Positions 19,369 to 30,017 of a stretch of 64,000 bases of DNA are shown here, in pieces. The stretch is from NCBI RefSeq assembly GCF_004011885.1, contig NZ_SBEF01000014.1, forward strand, positions 1 through 64,000. The letters run 5' to 3'. How positions within the stretch are numbered: the stretch's first letter is position 1; every line of letters begins with the position of its first letter. Below the pieces are notes generated by a model, which saw only the letters and a program-made list of their open reading frames with translations, ran no database searches and was not told where the DNA came from. This DNA comes from Serratia microhaemolytica. Lineage in GTDB: Bacteria > Pseudomonadota > Gammaproteobacteria > Enterobacterales > Enterobacteriaceae. The translations under genes and the position numbers were made by a program.

Positions 19369-20328
19369 CTAGTTGGTCATTTTTTTCAAGATACGTTCTG
19401 CAGAAGAGCCTTTTTTTAAGGCAATAATATTTTCGTAGGATTGTAGCGGATCAAAAGGTAACAGCTCACAGTGTTGTCTTCCCCAAGCAAAAATCTCATA
19501 GTTGGCTGTTGTTAGGCATTTCAGTACCCCACTGAGGTCATCGTTCAAATTACGAATGGCAGCGTCGCGGATATACTCAAGGAGTATTGGGGCAGTATTG
19601 CGTTGCAGAAATTGGGTTGCACCTCTTAAAACCAACTCTTCAGCGCCTTCTACATCAATTTTTACAATCCGCAGTCGGTCCATATCGACATCATAATTGC
19701 TGATCAGTGCATCAAGTGTCATCACGGGTGAAAACTCGAATTCGCGCTCACCGGTCAAGTGGGAGCTCCAGTTTTCAAAGATTGAGTTTGCACCGGTATT
19801 GCCGCGACGAACATACAGCTTGAGATAACGTTGTTGCATACTGTCGGACAGTGCAACCATGTGAACTTGTGCTTTGATTTGATTATCTAGCACATTCTTC
19901 AGCAATAGTGCAGCGTTCTCTTTTGAAGCTTCAACAGCAATCAACTCTAATTTTTTACCAGCACATAATGGGATGGATGCGGTGCCAATATTGGCACCAA
20001 TGTCCAGTACAATGTCACCTTCGGTGAGATTCAATTGCTGGCCGACATCGAACACGGTCATTTCAAAAGGTTCATTACGGATGAAACTATGATAGCCAAT
20101 ATGATCATTGATATTTAAATTCAACTTCCAGCCATCACCAGCCAGTTGTAGCAATTTTGGTTTTGCAACATGTGCTGTTACTTTATGGGTGGAGTTGGGG
20201 TCAAATGCAGAGACCATTTTTCTTCCCAGCAGAGGTACCCGGCGGATTGAGCGTAATACGACGTGTAGTGCCTTGCTTGGCAGCACTGCACGCATAATTT
20301 TCGCGAAGTAACGGAGCGGTTTAATCAT
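19369..20328 (-). CDS. FkbM family SAM-dependent methyltransferase
   Basis: The 319-residue protein has the class I methyltransferase core: motif I VLDIGANIGTASIPLC (about residues 107-122), acidic motif II LIAVEASKENA, and the FkbM signature IVKIDVEGAEELVLRGA followed by LLEYIRDA. FkbM enzymes O-methylate sugars, glycans or natural products. The substrate cannot be told from the sequence. It stands alone between ppc and hemN, two genes that are not neighbours in E. coli, with no glycan or polyketide genes nearby. The N-terminal 60 residues are basic and unassigned. An AGAG ribosome site precedes the start. Confidence 0.8.
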   Translation of the reverse strand: MIKPLRYFAKIMRAVLPSKALHVVLRSIRRVPLLGRKMVSAFDPNSTHKVTAHVAKPKLLQLAGDGWKLNLNINDHIGYHSFIRNEPFEMTVFDVGQQLNLTEGDIVLDIGANIGTASIPLCAGKKLELIAVEASKENAALLLKNVLDNQIKAQVHMVALSDSMQQRYLKLYVRRGNTGANSIFENWSSHLTGEREFEFSPVMTLDALISNYDVDMDRLRIVKIDVEGAEELVLRGATQFLQRNTAPILLEYIRDAAIRNLNDDLSGVLKCLTTANYEIFAWGRQHCELLPFDPLQSYENIIALKKGSSAERILKKMTN

Positions 20329-20475
20329 ATTATTTCTCTAATCTTCGAGTTAAGGGTTACCCAGTATTCTAAAGGACAAAAGTTCCATATTGTCTGTTCA
20401 GTACTGTAAGTGACTTGGGTTGTCGGTGTTAGCTAACGGGCAGCAAGTGTTGCCGATGTTGTGATATTGGCATCA

Positions 20476-21849
20476 TCAAATCACTCGCGAAAATTGTTGC
20501 GCGCGAGCCTGTTTACGCAGGTAGATATCAAAGCACATACAGATATTACGGATCAACAAACGGCCTTTGGCGGTAACGGACAGCGTGTGCTCATCACGCT
20601 CGACCAAGCCATCACGTTCAAACGGAGCCAGCAGCGCCAAATCAGCAGCGAAGTATTCAGCAAAGTTGATCGCATAGCGTTGTTCTATCGGACGATAATC
20701 GAGGCTAAAGTTACAAATCAGCGTCTTAATCACATCACGGCGTAAACAGTCATCGTTGGTCATGGTCAAACCGCGCCATAGTGCGTTGCCCGATTCTGCA
20801 ACAGAGCTGTAGTAGCTTTTTAGCTCTTTTTGGTTTTGTGCATAACTGTCACCAAGCATACTGATTGCTGAGACCCCTAAACCGAGCAGATCGCTTTCAC
20901 CCTGTGTGGTGTATCCCTGGAAGTTACGATGCAGCTTTCCTTCACATTGCGCGATAGCCAATTCGTCATTCGGTTTGGCAAAGTGATCCATACCGATAAA
21001 CTGATAACCAGCCTGTGTTAAATACGCGATGGTATGTTGCAGGATATCCAGTTTCTGCTGGGCAGTCGGCAAATCATCCTCTTTAATTTTGCGTTGAGCA
21101 GCAAATAAGTTAGGTAAATGCGCGTAGTTAAACACACTTAACCGGTCAGGATTCAGTTCAACGACGCGCTGTAGAGTAAAGGCAAAACTTTCAACAGTCT
21201 GCTTGGGCAGGCCGTAAATCAGATCGATGTTGGTAGAGTGGAAGCCCAGAGCTTTGGCGCGTTCGATCAGGGCAAAAATAAAGGCTTCATCTTGTTCACG
21301 GTTGACCAGTTGCTGCACCTCCTTGTTGAAATCCTGCACCCCCATGCTTAAACGGTTAAATCCTTCTGCTCGCAAGTGATCAAGTACATCGAGTTCAATT
21401 TCACGTGGGTCGATCTCGATCGACATTTCAGCCTGTGGCTGAAGTGTAAAGTGTTGGCGTAACATTGCCATCAATCGACTGATTTGCTGCTTGTTGAGAT
21501 AGGTAGGGGTACCGCCACCCCAGTGGATCTGGCTAATCTGACGATCGGTAAACAGGGCAGCGCGCGCGGAAATTTCCTGTTCTAATAGATTAAGATATTG
21601 ATCAGCCTTGTGTGTTTGTCGTGTAACCAGTTTATTGCAGGCGCAGAAATAGCAGAGTTTGTGGCAAAAAGGAATATGCACATACAGTGACAGTGGGCGA
21701 TCAGGGTAGCGCTGTGCTGCGGTTTGAAATGCAGCCTGGTCATAGCTTTGATTAAATTCCAGCGCAGTGGGGTATGAGGTATAGCGAGGCCCTGAATAGT
21801 TATATTTCTGGATCAAAGCCAGATCCCAGACAATGGTCTGCTGTGACAT
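20476..21849 (-). CDS. hemN: Oxygen-independent coproporphyrinogen III dehydrogenase
   Basis: HemN is a radical-SAM enzyme that decarboxylates coproporphyrinogen III to protoporphyrinogen IX without oxygen, in haem synthesis. It is 457 residues, the same as E. coli. The cluster-binding motif reads HIPFCHKLCYFCACNK, keeping the CxxxCxxC ligands and the following Cys. WGGGTPTYLN (SAM binding), SMGVQDFNKEVQ and FNYAHLP are also present. GGAAGGAG lies ahead of the start. It follows yihI (start 63 bases before), as in E. coli. Confidence 0.96.
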   Translation of the reverse strand: MSQQTIVWDLALIQKYNYSGPRYTSYPTALEFNQSYDQAAFQTAAQRYPDRPLSLYVHIPFCHKLCYFCACNKLVTRQTHKADQYLNLLEQEISARAALFTDRQISQIHWGGGTPTYLNKQQISRLMAMLRQHFTLQPQAEMSIEIDPREIELDVLDHLRAEGFNRLSMGVQDFNKEVQQLVNREQDEAFIFALIERAKALGFHSTNIDLIYGLPKQTVESFAFTLQRVVELNPDRLSVFNYAHLPNLFAAQRKIKEDDLPTAQQKLDILQHTIAYLTQAGYQFIGMDHFAKPNDELAIAQCEGKLHRNFQGYTTQGESDLLGLGVSAISMLGDSYAQNQKELKSYYSSVAESGNALWRGLTMTNDDCLRRDVIKTLICNFSLDYRPIEQRYAINFAEYFAADLALLAPFERDGLVERDEHTLSVTAKGRLLIRNICMCFDIYLRKQARAQQFSRVI

Positions 21850-21912
21850 ATGTAGTTACTCCTTCCGATATTTCCCGCTACAGGGCCGACAAAAAATAGA
21901 AAATCGATAATA

Positions 21913-22455
21913 TTAGTTTGGTTGAGCTGAGCCACCTTTTAATAGTCTCAGGATATCCTCTTGTTTTTCTTCTTCCTGCTCATCTGCATCATCAATTTCG
22001 ATGCCTAACTGTGCCATCAGCGCTTCGATACGCTGCAACTGTTTGGTCATATAGTCCTGTTCTTGCTGGCTAAGCTCTTCTCCTTGCTCAAAACGGTCGA
22101 GCAGTCTTTCCAAGTCTGCGTCGTTTTCCAGTTGGCTAAGCTCTTCTTCTGCTGACAGGAGAGGCGGTGGGGCTATTTTTAGCTTAGCAACCGGCGGATG
22201 GCTGGTTCTGCTATCTGCTAGCAATGGCACCGGCACTTTACTGCCAATCCGAGGATCTTTGGATTGCTTGGCGTTACTATTTTTGCGGTTGTCACTGGCC
22301 ACTTGTGTGCGTGATCCTGGCGTGTGACCACGGCGTTTCTTCTCCCGCTTGCGTTCACGCGCTTCCAGGTCAAGCTCAGCACGGCTCTTCTTTTTACGTT
22401 TTGTTGATGCAGCACGCTGGCGTGCAGTATGGGAACTGTTTGACGTTAACTTCAT
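21913..22455 (-). CDS. yihI: Der GTPase-activating protein YihI
   Basis: YihI stimulates the GTPase activity of Der, a factor in 50S ribosome assembly. The 180-residue protein is very basic in its N-terminal third (STKRKKKSRAELDLEARERKREKKRRGHTPGSR), has the conserved KDPRIGSKVPVPL, and ends acidic (EQEEEKQEDILRLLKGG). The coiled segment QQEQDYMTKQLQRIEALMAQLG is the family core. It precedes hemN in the same direction. Its normal upstream neighbours csrC and engB are missing, and csrD follows on the other side. Confidence 0.93.
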   Translation of the reverse strand: MKLTSNSSHTARQRAASTKRKKKSRAELDLEARERKREKKRRGHTPGSRTQVASDNRKNSNAKQSKDPRIGSKVPVPLLADSRTSHPPVAKLKIAPPPLLSAEEELSQLENDADLERLLDRFEQGEELSQQEQDYMTKQLQRIEALMAQLGIEIDDADEQEEEKQEDILRLLKGGSAQPN

Positions 22456-23034
22456 GACGGGCTCTCAGATAGGTCTGTGCTATGGCTGTATATGATCGAG
22501 GTGACAGTGCACAGAACGCAAGCGAAATTACTGTCACACTGCACATTGTAGCTGTGCCACATTCGATCTGGCTAGCAGCGTTATGCTAGCGTGTCTAACT
22601 GCTTGCTGTAGTTTGCGATCAAAATGTTTGCCGATACTCTGGCAGGAAAAACTGATCTTTTGGCAGGGTACAGGATGAAATCGATGTAATCGATGTTAGA
22701 TCGCTACAGTAACAGTTGTTCGACCGCATCCAACGCTATTAAGGTTAATTGTTTGATCAAAAAGTGATCGGATGGTTTGGGGCAGTGTGCGTGAGTGTAT
22801 CAATTCACAGTACAAACCCAGAATGATCGCGTAGATTAAAGTAGATTTAATCTTATTCTAGCCAAAAAGATAAGGCTAGTTACTAAGTTAAACTGAGATT
22901 ATGCTAATTTTCTCTGATTTGAGTTAAACCGGTTGATAAAGGGTTTACTGCTCAGTTATTGTCTATCTGATTTTTTGGCGGGTAGTGATCATCTACCGTT
23001 CGTTCAACTATTGACCTATGGACAAGGCACAAGG
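22456..23034. other. Gene-free region between divergent yihI and csrD with several inverted repeats
   Basis: About 580 bases without a recognisable gene. Palindromes are dense: gtgacagt/actgtcac (22501-22537), gctagc/gctagc (22571-22590), agattaaa/tttaatct (22833-22853) and ctagcc/ggctag (22858-22879). A near-repeat atcgatgta-atcgatgtt lies near 22681. The last two hairpins are 155-200 bases before csrD and could be in its leader. In E. coli the sRNA gene csrC lies next to yihI. I looked for a cluster of GGA motifs on the minus strand and did not find one, so csrC appears absent. Confidence 0.5.
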
Positions 23035-24966
23035 ATGAGACTTTCAACGAAACTCTCTGCACTAACCAGCTCGTTAGTGGTTGCGACGCTGTTTTTAGTC
23101 CTGTTCGGTTGTTCATACAGTTTTTTTCATATCACACAAGCACGTATGGAACGGCGTATTAGCGTGCTGGCGACCACACTCGATCAGGCAATGCTGGTTA
23201 GCTCGCCAGTACAATTGAGCAATTGGTTGCCTTGGGTGATGCAGTCATTAGGTGCGGTTAATGTTGAAATAGGGACGGGCACCAGCACTATCTTCTCTCA
23301 AAAAATCCCGCTCACCGAGTTGTTGAGCAGCACTTCTCCTGTTTATCGTACAGCCAGATTTGGCATGATGCACCATCCGGGTGTTTACGTAGATATTACC
23401 TATCTTGATCCTTTTACCAGCGGAATACTTTCGTTTCGCTCAATGACAGCAATAACGCTGTCATTGGTTTTTATGTTGGTGATATTAGCTGGCACACTCT
23501 ATTGGTTGCGTTTACAGGCGGCGGATAAGGATCACCTCGAGCGGCGCGCGAAGCGTATTTTAAACGGTGAACGTGACGGGGTATTTTCTGGCAGTGAAGT
23601 TGAGTGGCCAGTGAATGCCAGTGCTGCAATTGATTGTCTGCTGGTCGAGTTGGCTGAGGCTCGCGAAGAACGCACTCGCATCGACACCCTGATCCGTGCT
23701 TTTGCTGCGCAAGATGCGAAAACTGGCCTGAATAACCGCTTGTTCTTCAACAATCAACTGATCACTCAACTGGAAGAGGAAGGATCCCACGGTATTGTGA
23801 TGATCTTACGCTTGCCTGATTTTGATACTTTGTGTGAAGTGCATGGTAACACCCAGGTCCAGGAGATGATGTATCTGCTGGTTAACCTGTTATCCAGCTT
23901 CATCACACGTCATCCTGCGGCACTGTTGGCGCGTTATCAACACAGTGATTTTGCGGTACTACTGCCGCATCGGACCTTGAAAGAAGCAGAGAGTATGGCT
24001 TCACAAATGGTGCATGGTATTGGTGCTCTGCCCTCGTCAATGCTGATCGACCGTCAGGCGCTGCTGCATATCGGTATTGTTGCCTACCGTAGTGGACAAA
24101 CGATGGAACAGGTGATTGATCAGGCTGAACAGGCCAGTCGTCATGCAGCGTTACAAGGTGAGAATGGCTGGTACATTTATGACAGTAAAGTGCCTGAAAA
24201 AGGGCGTGGTAGCGTAAAATGGCGCACACTGCTCGAACAGGTGCTGACACGCGGTGGACTGCGCCTCTACTTGCAACCGGTGATCACTGAGCAAGGGGAT
24301 GTACATCACCGTAAAGTAAATAGCCGTATCCACGATGGTGTTCAGGAACTGCTTCCGACAGAATATCTACCGCTCATTGAACAGTTTGGTTTGGCTGAGC
24401 GTTATGATCGGCAATACGTAAGCCGGATCATCCCGCTGTTATCACAATGGCCTGAAGAGACATTGGCATTTGGTTTGTGTATCAGTTCATTGCGACAACG
24501 CAGTTTCCAACGTTGGCTGCGTGATACATTGATGCAGTGTGAAAAAAGCCAACGCCGACGCATTCTGATCGAATTAGCTGAAGCAGACTTATGCCAAAAC
24601 ATCGAGCAATTGCGCCCGATATTGCGCTTGTTGACCGCGTTGGGTTGCCGGATAGTGGTTTCTCAAGTGGGATTAACGGTAACCAGTATTGCTTATATCA
24701 AGTCATTGCCGGTGGAGTTGATCAAACTTCACCAGAGTGTCGTGCGAAGTATAGATGAGTGTGATGAAAATCAGCTATTTGTACAAAGTCTGGTAGGTGC
24801 CTGCGATGCGGCACACAGCAAAGTTTTTGCCGTTGGTGTGCGCACACGTAATGAATGGCAAACCTTAAAAGCACGTGGAGTACTGGGGGGTGAGGGTAAT
24901 TTCTTTGCTTCACCAGAACCGATCCAGGAAGGGCGGAAAAAATATTCACGTCGTTCACGCGCCTGA
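23035..24966 (+). CDS. csrD: RNase E specificity factor CsrD
   Basis: CsrD targets the CsrB/CsrC small RNAs for RNase E decay and so releases CsrA activity. The 643-residue protein has two membrane helices (about 10-32 and 135-160) around a periplasmic loop. A HAMP-like segment follows, then a degenerate GGDEF domain in which YQHSDFAVLLPHRTLKEAES stands where GGDEF would be. The C-terminal EAL domain is also degenerate and lacks catalytic acidic residues, as is normal for this non-enzymatic protein. The start at 23035 (MRLSTKLSAL) matches E. coli and has AAGG close upstream; the frame opens at 22933. It precedes mreB, the ancestral order. Confidence 0.93.
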   Translation: MRLSTKLSALTSSLVVATLFLVLFGCSYSFFHITQARMERRISVLATTLDQAMLVSSPVQLSNWLPWVMQSLGAVNVEIGTGTSTIFSQKIPLTELLSSTSPVYRTARFGMMHHPGVYVDITYLDPFTSGILSFRSMTAITLSLVFMLVILAGTLYWLRLQAADKDHLERRAKRILNGERDGVFSGSEVEWPVNASAAIDCLLVELAEAREERTRIDTLIRAFAAQDAKTGLNNRLFFNNQLITQLEEEGSHGIVMILRLPDFDTLCEVHGNTQVQEMMYLLVNLLSSFITRHPAALLARYQHSDFAVLLPHRTLKEAESMASQMVHGIGALPSSMLIDRQALLHIGIVAYRSGQTMEQVIDQAEQASRHAALQGENGWYIYDSKVPEKGRGSVKWRTLLEQVLTRGGLRLYLQPVITEQGDVHHRKVNSRIHDGVQELLPTEYLPLIEQFGLAERYDRQYVSRIIPLLSQWPEETLAFGLCISSLRQRSFQRWLRDTLMQCEKSQRRRILIELAEADLCQNIEQLRPILRLLTALGCRIVVSQVGLTVTSIAYIKSLPVELIKLHQSVVRSIDECDENQLFVQSLVGACDAAHSKVFAVGVRTRNEWQTLKARGVLGGEGNFFASPEPIQEGRKKYSRRSRA

Positions 24967-25095
24967 TCATCGTTATCTCTAGTGGTTAACTTAGTTAATC
25001 GCCAACAGGTTATCCATTGGCCCGGTTATTACATCCTGCAGCAACTTGGCACCGGAGTACTTTTCTACCTTGTGGCTACAGGCTGTGATTGGTAA

Positions 25096-26190
<1,095 letters not shown>

Positions 26191-26281
26191 TGCGCCGACT
26201 CAAACTGGTGCCAGGCTGTCGGTTTCCGCAGGGATACTGACAGCTTTGCTGCTGGTGGTTGTCGAGGTACACACATAATTT

Positions 26282-27268
26282 ATGAAGCCAATTTTTAGCA
26301 GGGGCCCCTCTCTTCAGCTCCGACTTTTTCTCGCCGTCGTCGTTGCTATTGTGCTCATCATTGCCGATAGTCGGCTTGGCACATTCGCAAAAGCGCGTAA
26401 CTATCTTGATACTGCGGTCAGTCCTTTCTACTTCTTGGCGAATGGGCCACGTAAAATGCTGGATTCTTTGTCGGAAACATTTGCCACACGTCAGCAATTG
26501 GAATTAGAAAACCGCGCGTTGCGTCAGGAGTTGTTGTTAAAAAGCAGTGATATTCTATTACTCGGCCAGTTTAAACAGGAAAATGCTCGGTTACGTGAAT
26601 TGCTTGGCTCGCCACTGCGTCAAGATGAGCACAAAATCGTCACTCAGGTGATCTCGACCGGTTCTGATCCTTATAGCGATCAGGTAGTGATTGATAAAGG
26701 CTCAGATAATGGTGTCTATGAAGGCCAACCAGTAATTAGTGATAAAGGCGTCGTTGGTCAAGTGATTGCGGTCGCTAAACTGACCAGTCGAGTACTGCTG
26801 ATTTGCGATGCTTCCCATGCCTTGCCTATTCAAGTGCTGCGTAATGATATCCGAGTGATTGCAGCGGGTAGTGGTTGCACCGATGATTTGCAACTGGAAC
26901 ATTTGCCAGCCAACACGGATATTCGCGTTGGTGATGTACTGGTGACTTCGGGGCTTGGCGGGCGTTTCCCTGAAGGTTACCCAGTCGCGGTGGTTTCATC
27001 CGTGCGGGTAGATAATCAGCGTGCTTATACCGTGATACAGGCACGACCGACTGCTGGCTTACAGCGCTTGCGCTATCTGTTGCTACTCTGGCGTGGTGAA
27101 CGCGGTAGTGACACCAGTCTGCCTGCCAATGAGGTACAGCGTGTTGCCAACGAACGTCTCATGCAGATGCTTCCGCAGGTGTTATCCAACGAGGAGGCTA
27201 AACAGCCTTCCACGGTTGATCGGACAGATCAACCCCCGTCTTCCCCAACAACTGGAGCTCCCAGATGA
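26282..27268 (+). CDS. mreC: Rod-shape-determining protein MreC
   Basis: MreC is a bitopic inner-membrane protein that links MreB to the PBP2-RodA synthase. The 328 residues comprise a short cytoplasmic start, one membrane helix (about 12-30), a coiled coil (about 65-105, [19 protein letters not shown]) and the periplasmic beta domain ([22 protein letters not shown] to [15 protein letters not shown]). The C-terminal low-complexity tail is about 40 residues shorter than in E. coli. It follows mreB and overlaps mreD by four bases. Confidence 0.96.
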   Translation: MKPIFSRGPSLQLRLFLAVVVAIVLIIADSRLGTFAKARNYLDTAVSPFYFLANGPRKMLDSLSETFATRQQLELENRALRQELLLKSSDILLLGQFKQENARLRELLGSPLRQDEHKIVTQVISTGSDPYSDQVVIDKGSDNGVYEGQPVISDKGVVGQVIAVAKLTSRVLLICDASHALPIQVLRNDIRVIAAGSGCTDDLQLEHLPANTDIRVGDVLVTSGLGGRFPEGYPVAVVSSVRVDNQRAYTVIQARPTAGLQRLRYLLLLWRGERGSDTSLPANEVQRVANERLMQMLPQVLSNEEAKQPSTVDRTDQPPSSPTTGAPR

Positions 27269-27753
27269 ACCCTTATCGCAGCCATGGACGCTGGGTTATT
27301 TGGTTATCATTTCTAGTCGCCTTGGTGCTACAGATCATGCCGTGGCCGGAACAGATCCACATGTTCCGCCCCTCTTGGCTATTACTGGTGCTGACTTACT
27401 GGGTGATGGCATTGCCTCACCGAGTGAACGTTGGCACAGGATTTATTTTAGGGCTGATTACTGATCTGATCTTGGGTTCCACACTGGGTGTGCGTGCGTT
27501 GGCGCTCAGTATCATCACCTACTTGGTGGCATTTAAGTTCCAGTTATTTCGCAATATGGCGTTATGGCAGCAGGCATTAATTATTGTGTTACTGTCATTA
27601 GCGATGGATGTTGCCATTTTTTGGGCGGAATTCTTGGTGATCAATGTCTCTTTCCGCCCTAATGCATTCTGGAATAGCTTGGTCAATGGTATTTTGTGGC
27701 CGTGGTTATTTTTACTGATGCGTAAAGTTCGCCGTCAATTCTCGGTGCAGTAA
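27265..27753 (+). CDS. mreD: Rod-shape-determining protein MreD
   Basis: MreD is the small integral-membrane component of the elongasome. The 162 residues hold about five hydrophobic helices, with family segments [41 protein letters not shown]. The start overlaps the mreC stop (ATGA), indicating coupled translation. No damage is seen. Confidence 0.94.
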   Translation: MNPYRSHGRWVIWLSFLVALVLQIMPWPEQIHMFRPSWLLLVLTYWVMALPHRVNVGTGFILGLITDLILGSTLGVRALALSIITYLVAFKFQLFRNMALWQQALIIVLLSLAMDVAIFWAEFLVINVSFRPNAFWNSLVNGILWPWLFLLMRKVRRQFSVQ

Positions 27754-27776
27754 TCAATTATTCAGAGGAACGAGGG

Positions 27777-28367
27777 ATGGTTTCACTTTATCTTGCTTCA
27801 GCTTCACCGCGTCGACGCGAGTTGTTAACTCTGCTGGGGATCCCGTTTGAAGTGATTGTCACCGATATCCCGGAACAGCGCGAGGCGAATGAAGCGCCAA
27901 TCGATTATGTCTGCCGTCTGGCACAGCAGAAGGCGTGTGCCGGTGTCCAGTTGGCAGCGCAACATCGGCCGGTGCTTGGCGCAGATACTATCGTGCTATT
28001 ACATGACCAACTGTTAGAGAAACCTCGTGATCAGCAGCACGCCAGTGAAATGCTGGCACTACTCTCTGGGCAACAGCACCAGGTCATGACAGCGATTGCC
28101 TTCGCTGATCGCCAGCATCTGTTATGCCAACTGGTGGTGACCGAGGTGACCTTCCGCACGTTGTCGCCACAAGATATCCGCCAGTATATTGCCAGCGGTG
28201 AACCCATGGACAAAGCGGGTGCTTATGGCATTCAAGGAAAAGGCGGGTGCTTTGTTAGAACGATCAATGGCAGTTATCATGCAGTGGTTGGCCTACCGTT
28301 AGTGGAAACGGCCGAATTACTGCAACGTTTTCTGAATTTGTCTGCGACAACAAGCAGGCCATCATAG
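27777..28367 (+). CDS. yhdE: Maf-type nucleoside triphosphate pyrophosphatase (dTTP/UTP)
   Basis: YhdE hydrolyses dTTP, UTP and modified pyrimidine triphosphates, and its overproduction inhibits septation. The 196-residue product has the Maf start [16 protein letters not shown], the catalytic GADTIVLL and [12 protein letters not shown] motifs, then TGAY-type [27 protein letters not shown] lies just before the start. It follows mreD after 23 bases and precedes rng, the standard mre-cluster order. Confidence 0.94.
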   Translation: MVSLYLASASPRRRELLTLLGIPFEVIVTDIPEQREANEAPIDYVCRLAQQKACAGVQLAAQHRPVLGADTIVLLHDQLLEKPRDQQHASEMLALLSGQQHQVMTAIAFADRQHLLCQLVVTEVTFRTLSPQDIRQYIASGEPMDKAGAYGIQGKGGCFVRTINGSYHAVVGLPLVETAELLQRFLNLSATTSRPS

Positions 28368-28437
28368 CACCGGTTAAAGTGCCAATTTTCAGTGCGACAG
28401 GGAAAGGCGAGCGTTGCTATGCCTGTCAGGAGAGTGT

Positions 28438-29907
28438 ATGACCATTGAGTTACTGATCAATATCACACCGTCCGAAACGCGAGTTGCCTACATTGACGGC
28501 GGTATATTGCAAGAGATCCAGATTGAACGCGAAGCCAAACGCGGCATTCTTGGTAACATCTATAAAGGGCGAGTCAGCCGTGTATTACCGGGGATGCAAG
28601 CTGCTTTTGTCGATATCGGCCTTGATAAAGCCGCCTTTCTACATGCCTCTGATATCATGCCTCATACCGAATGTGTAGCGGGTGAAGAGAGAAAGAATTT
28701 TCATGTGCGTGACATTGCCGAGCTAGTGCGTCAAGGCCAAGATCTGATGGTGCAAGTAGTGAAAGATCCGATTGGCACCAAAGGCGCACGACTGACCACC
28801 GACATTACGTTACCCTCTCGTTACCTCGTATTTATGCCTGGTGCTGCGCATGTTGGCGTCTCTCAGCGTATTGAGAGCGAAGCGGAGCGCCAGCGCCTTA
28901 AAGCGACAGTGAGTCATTACTGTGACGAACTGGGTGGTTTTATCATTCGAACCGCAGCCGAAGGGATTGGCGAGCAGGAATTGGCACAAGATGCGGCATT
29001 TCTGAAACGGCTCTGGACTAAAGTCATGGAGCGCAAAAAACGCCACCAAAGCAAATTTAAACTGTATGGTGAACTGGCGCTGGCACAACGCATTTTGCGA
29101 GATTTTGCTGGCGCAGAGCTTGATCGTGTACGGATCGATTCGCATCAAACTTATGAACAATTGGTCGAGTTCACCAAAGAGTACATCCCTGATGTTACTG
29201 GTAAATTAGAACTGTATACTGGAATTCAGCCACTGTTTGAACTCTATGATGTAGAGAACGAAATCCAGCGGGCACTCGAGCGAAAGGTACAATTGAAATC
29301 CGGTGGTTATCTGATCATTGATCAAACGGAAGCGATGACTACCGTGGATATCAATACCGGTGCTTTTGTTGGTCATCGCAACCTCGAAGAGACGATATTC
29401 AATACCAATATCGAAGCAACACAAGCGATTGCGCGTCAATTGCGCCTGCGCAACCTCGGTGGCATTATCATCATCGATTTTATCGACATGAACAGTGAAG
29501 AGCACCGTCGTCGGGTGCTCAACTCGTTGGAGCAGGCGTTAAGTAAAGATCGAGTGAAAACCACCATCAACGGCTTCTCTCAGCTAGGCTTAGTAGAGAT
29601 GACACGCAAACGCACTCGAGAAAGCCTAGAACATGTACTTTGTCACGACTGCCCCGCGTGTCATGGACGTGGAACGGTGAAAACGGTTGAAACAGTCTGC
29701 TATGAAATCATGCGTGAAATTGTGCGTGTACATCATGCATACAGTGCCGATCGCTTTCTGGTTTATGCTGCACCGGCAGTGGGCGAGGCGTTAAAAAGCG
29801 ATGAATCACATGCGCTAGCTGAAGTGGAAATTTTTATTGGAAAACAAGTAAAAGTACAGATTGAGCCACTCTATCGCCAAGAGCAGTTTGACGTGGTTAT
29901 GATGTAA
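28438..29907 (+). CDS. rng: Ribonuclease G
   Basis: RNase G trims the 5' end of 16S rRNA and degrades some mRNAs. The 489 residues equal the E. coli length. The S1 domain occupies about 35-120 (GNIYKGRVSRVLPGMQAAFVDIGLDKAAFL). The catalytic DNase I-like domain contains TVDINTGAFVG and IIIDFIDM with the magnesium-binding aspartates. The zinc link CHDCPACHGRG is intact. The ATG at 28438 has AGGAG six bases upstream and matches E. coli MTAELL; an in-frame ATG at 28414 is not used. Confidence 0.96.
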   Translation: MTIELLINITPSETRVAYIDGGILQEIQIEREAKRGILGNIYKGRVSRVLPGMQAAFVDIGLDKAAFLHASDIMPHTECVAGEERKNFHVRDIAELVRQGQDLMVQVVKDPIGTKGARLTTDITLPSRYLVFMPGAAHVGVSQRIESEAERQRLKATVSHYCDELGGFIIRTAAEGIGEQELAQDAAFLKRLWTKVMERKKRHQSKFKLYGELALAQRILRDFAGAELDRVRIDSHQTYEQLVEFTKEYIPDVTGKLELYTGIQPLFELYDVENEIQRALERKVQLKSGGYLIIDQTEAMTTVDINTGAFVGHRNLEETIFNTNIEATQAIARQLRLRNLGGIIIIDFIDMNSEEHRRRVLNSLEQALSKDRVKTTINGFSQLGLVEMTRKRTRESLEHVLCHDCPACHGRGTVKTVETVCYEIMREIVRVHHAYSADRFLVYAAPAVGEALKSDESHALAEVEIFIGKQVKVQIEPLYRQEQFDVVMM

Positions 29908-30017
29908 TTATTTTAAGCGGGTTGTTGCTGCAGCCAGGCCGGGCAAAATGATGAACATGATTCATGCGGATGCCCCAGCCAGCCAGGGTGTTATGCAAGA
30001 AAGATAAGGGGAAATTT

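Noticed and set aside
22456-23034. csrC small RNA next to yihI
   Set aside because: The minus strand contains very few GGA motifs and no stem-loop series of the expected kind.
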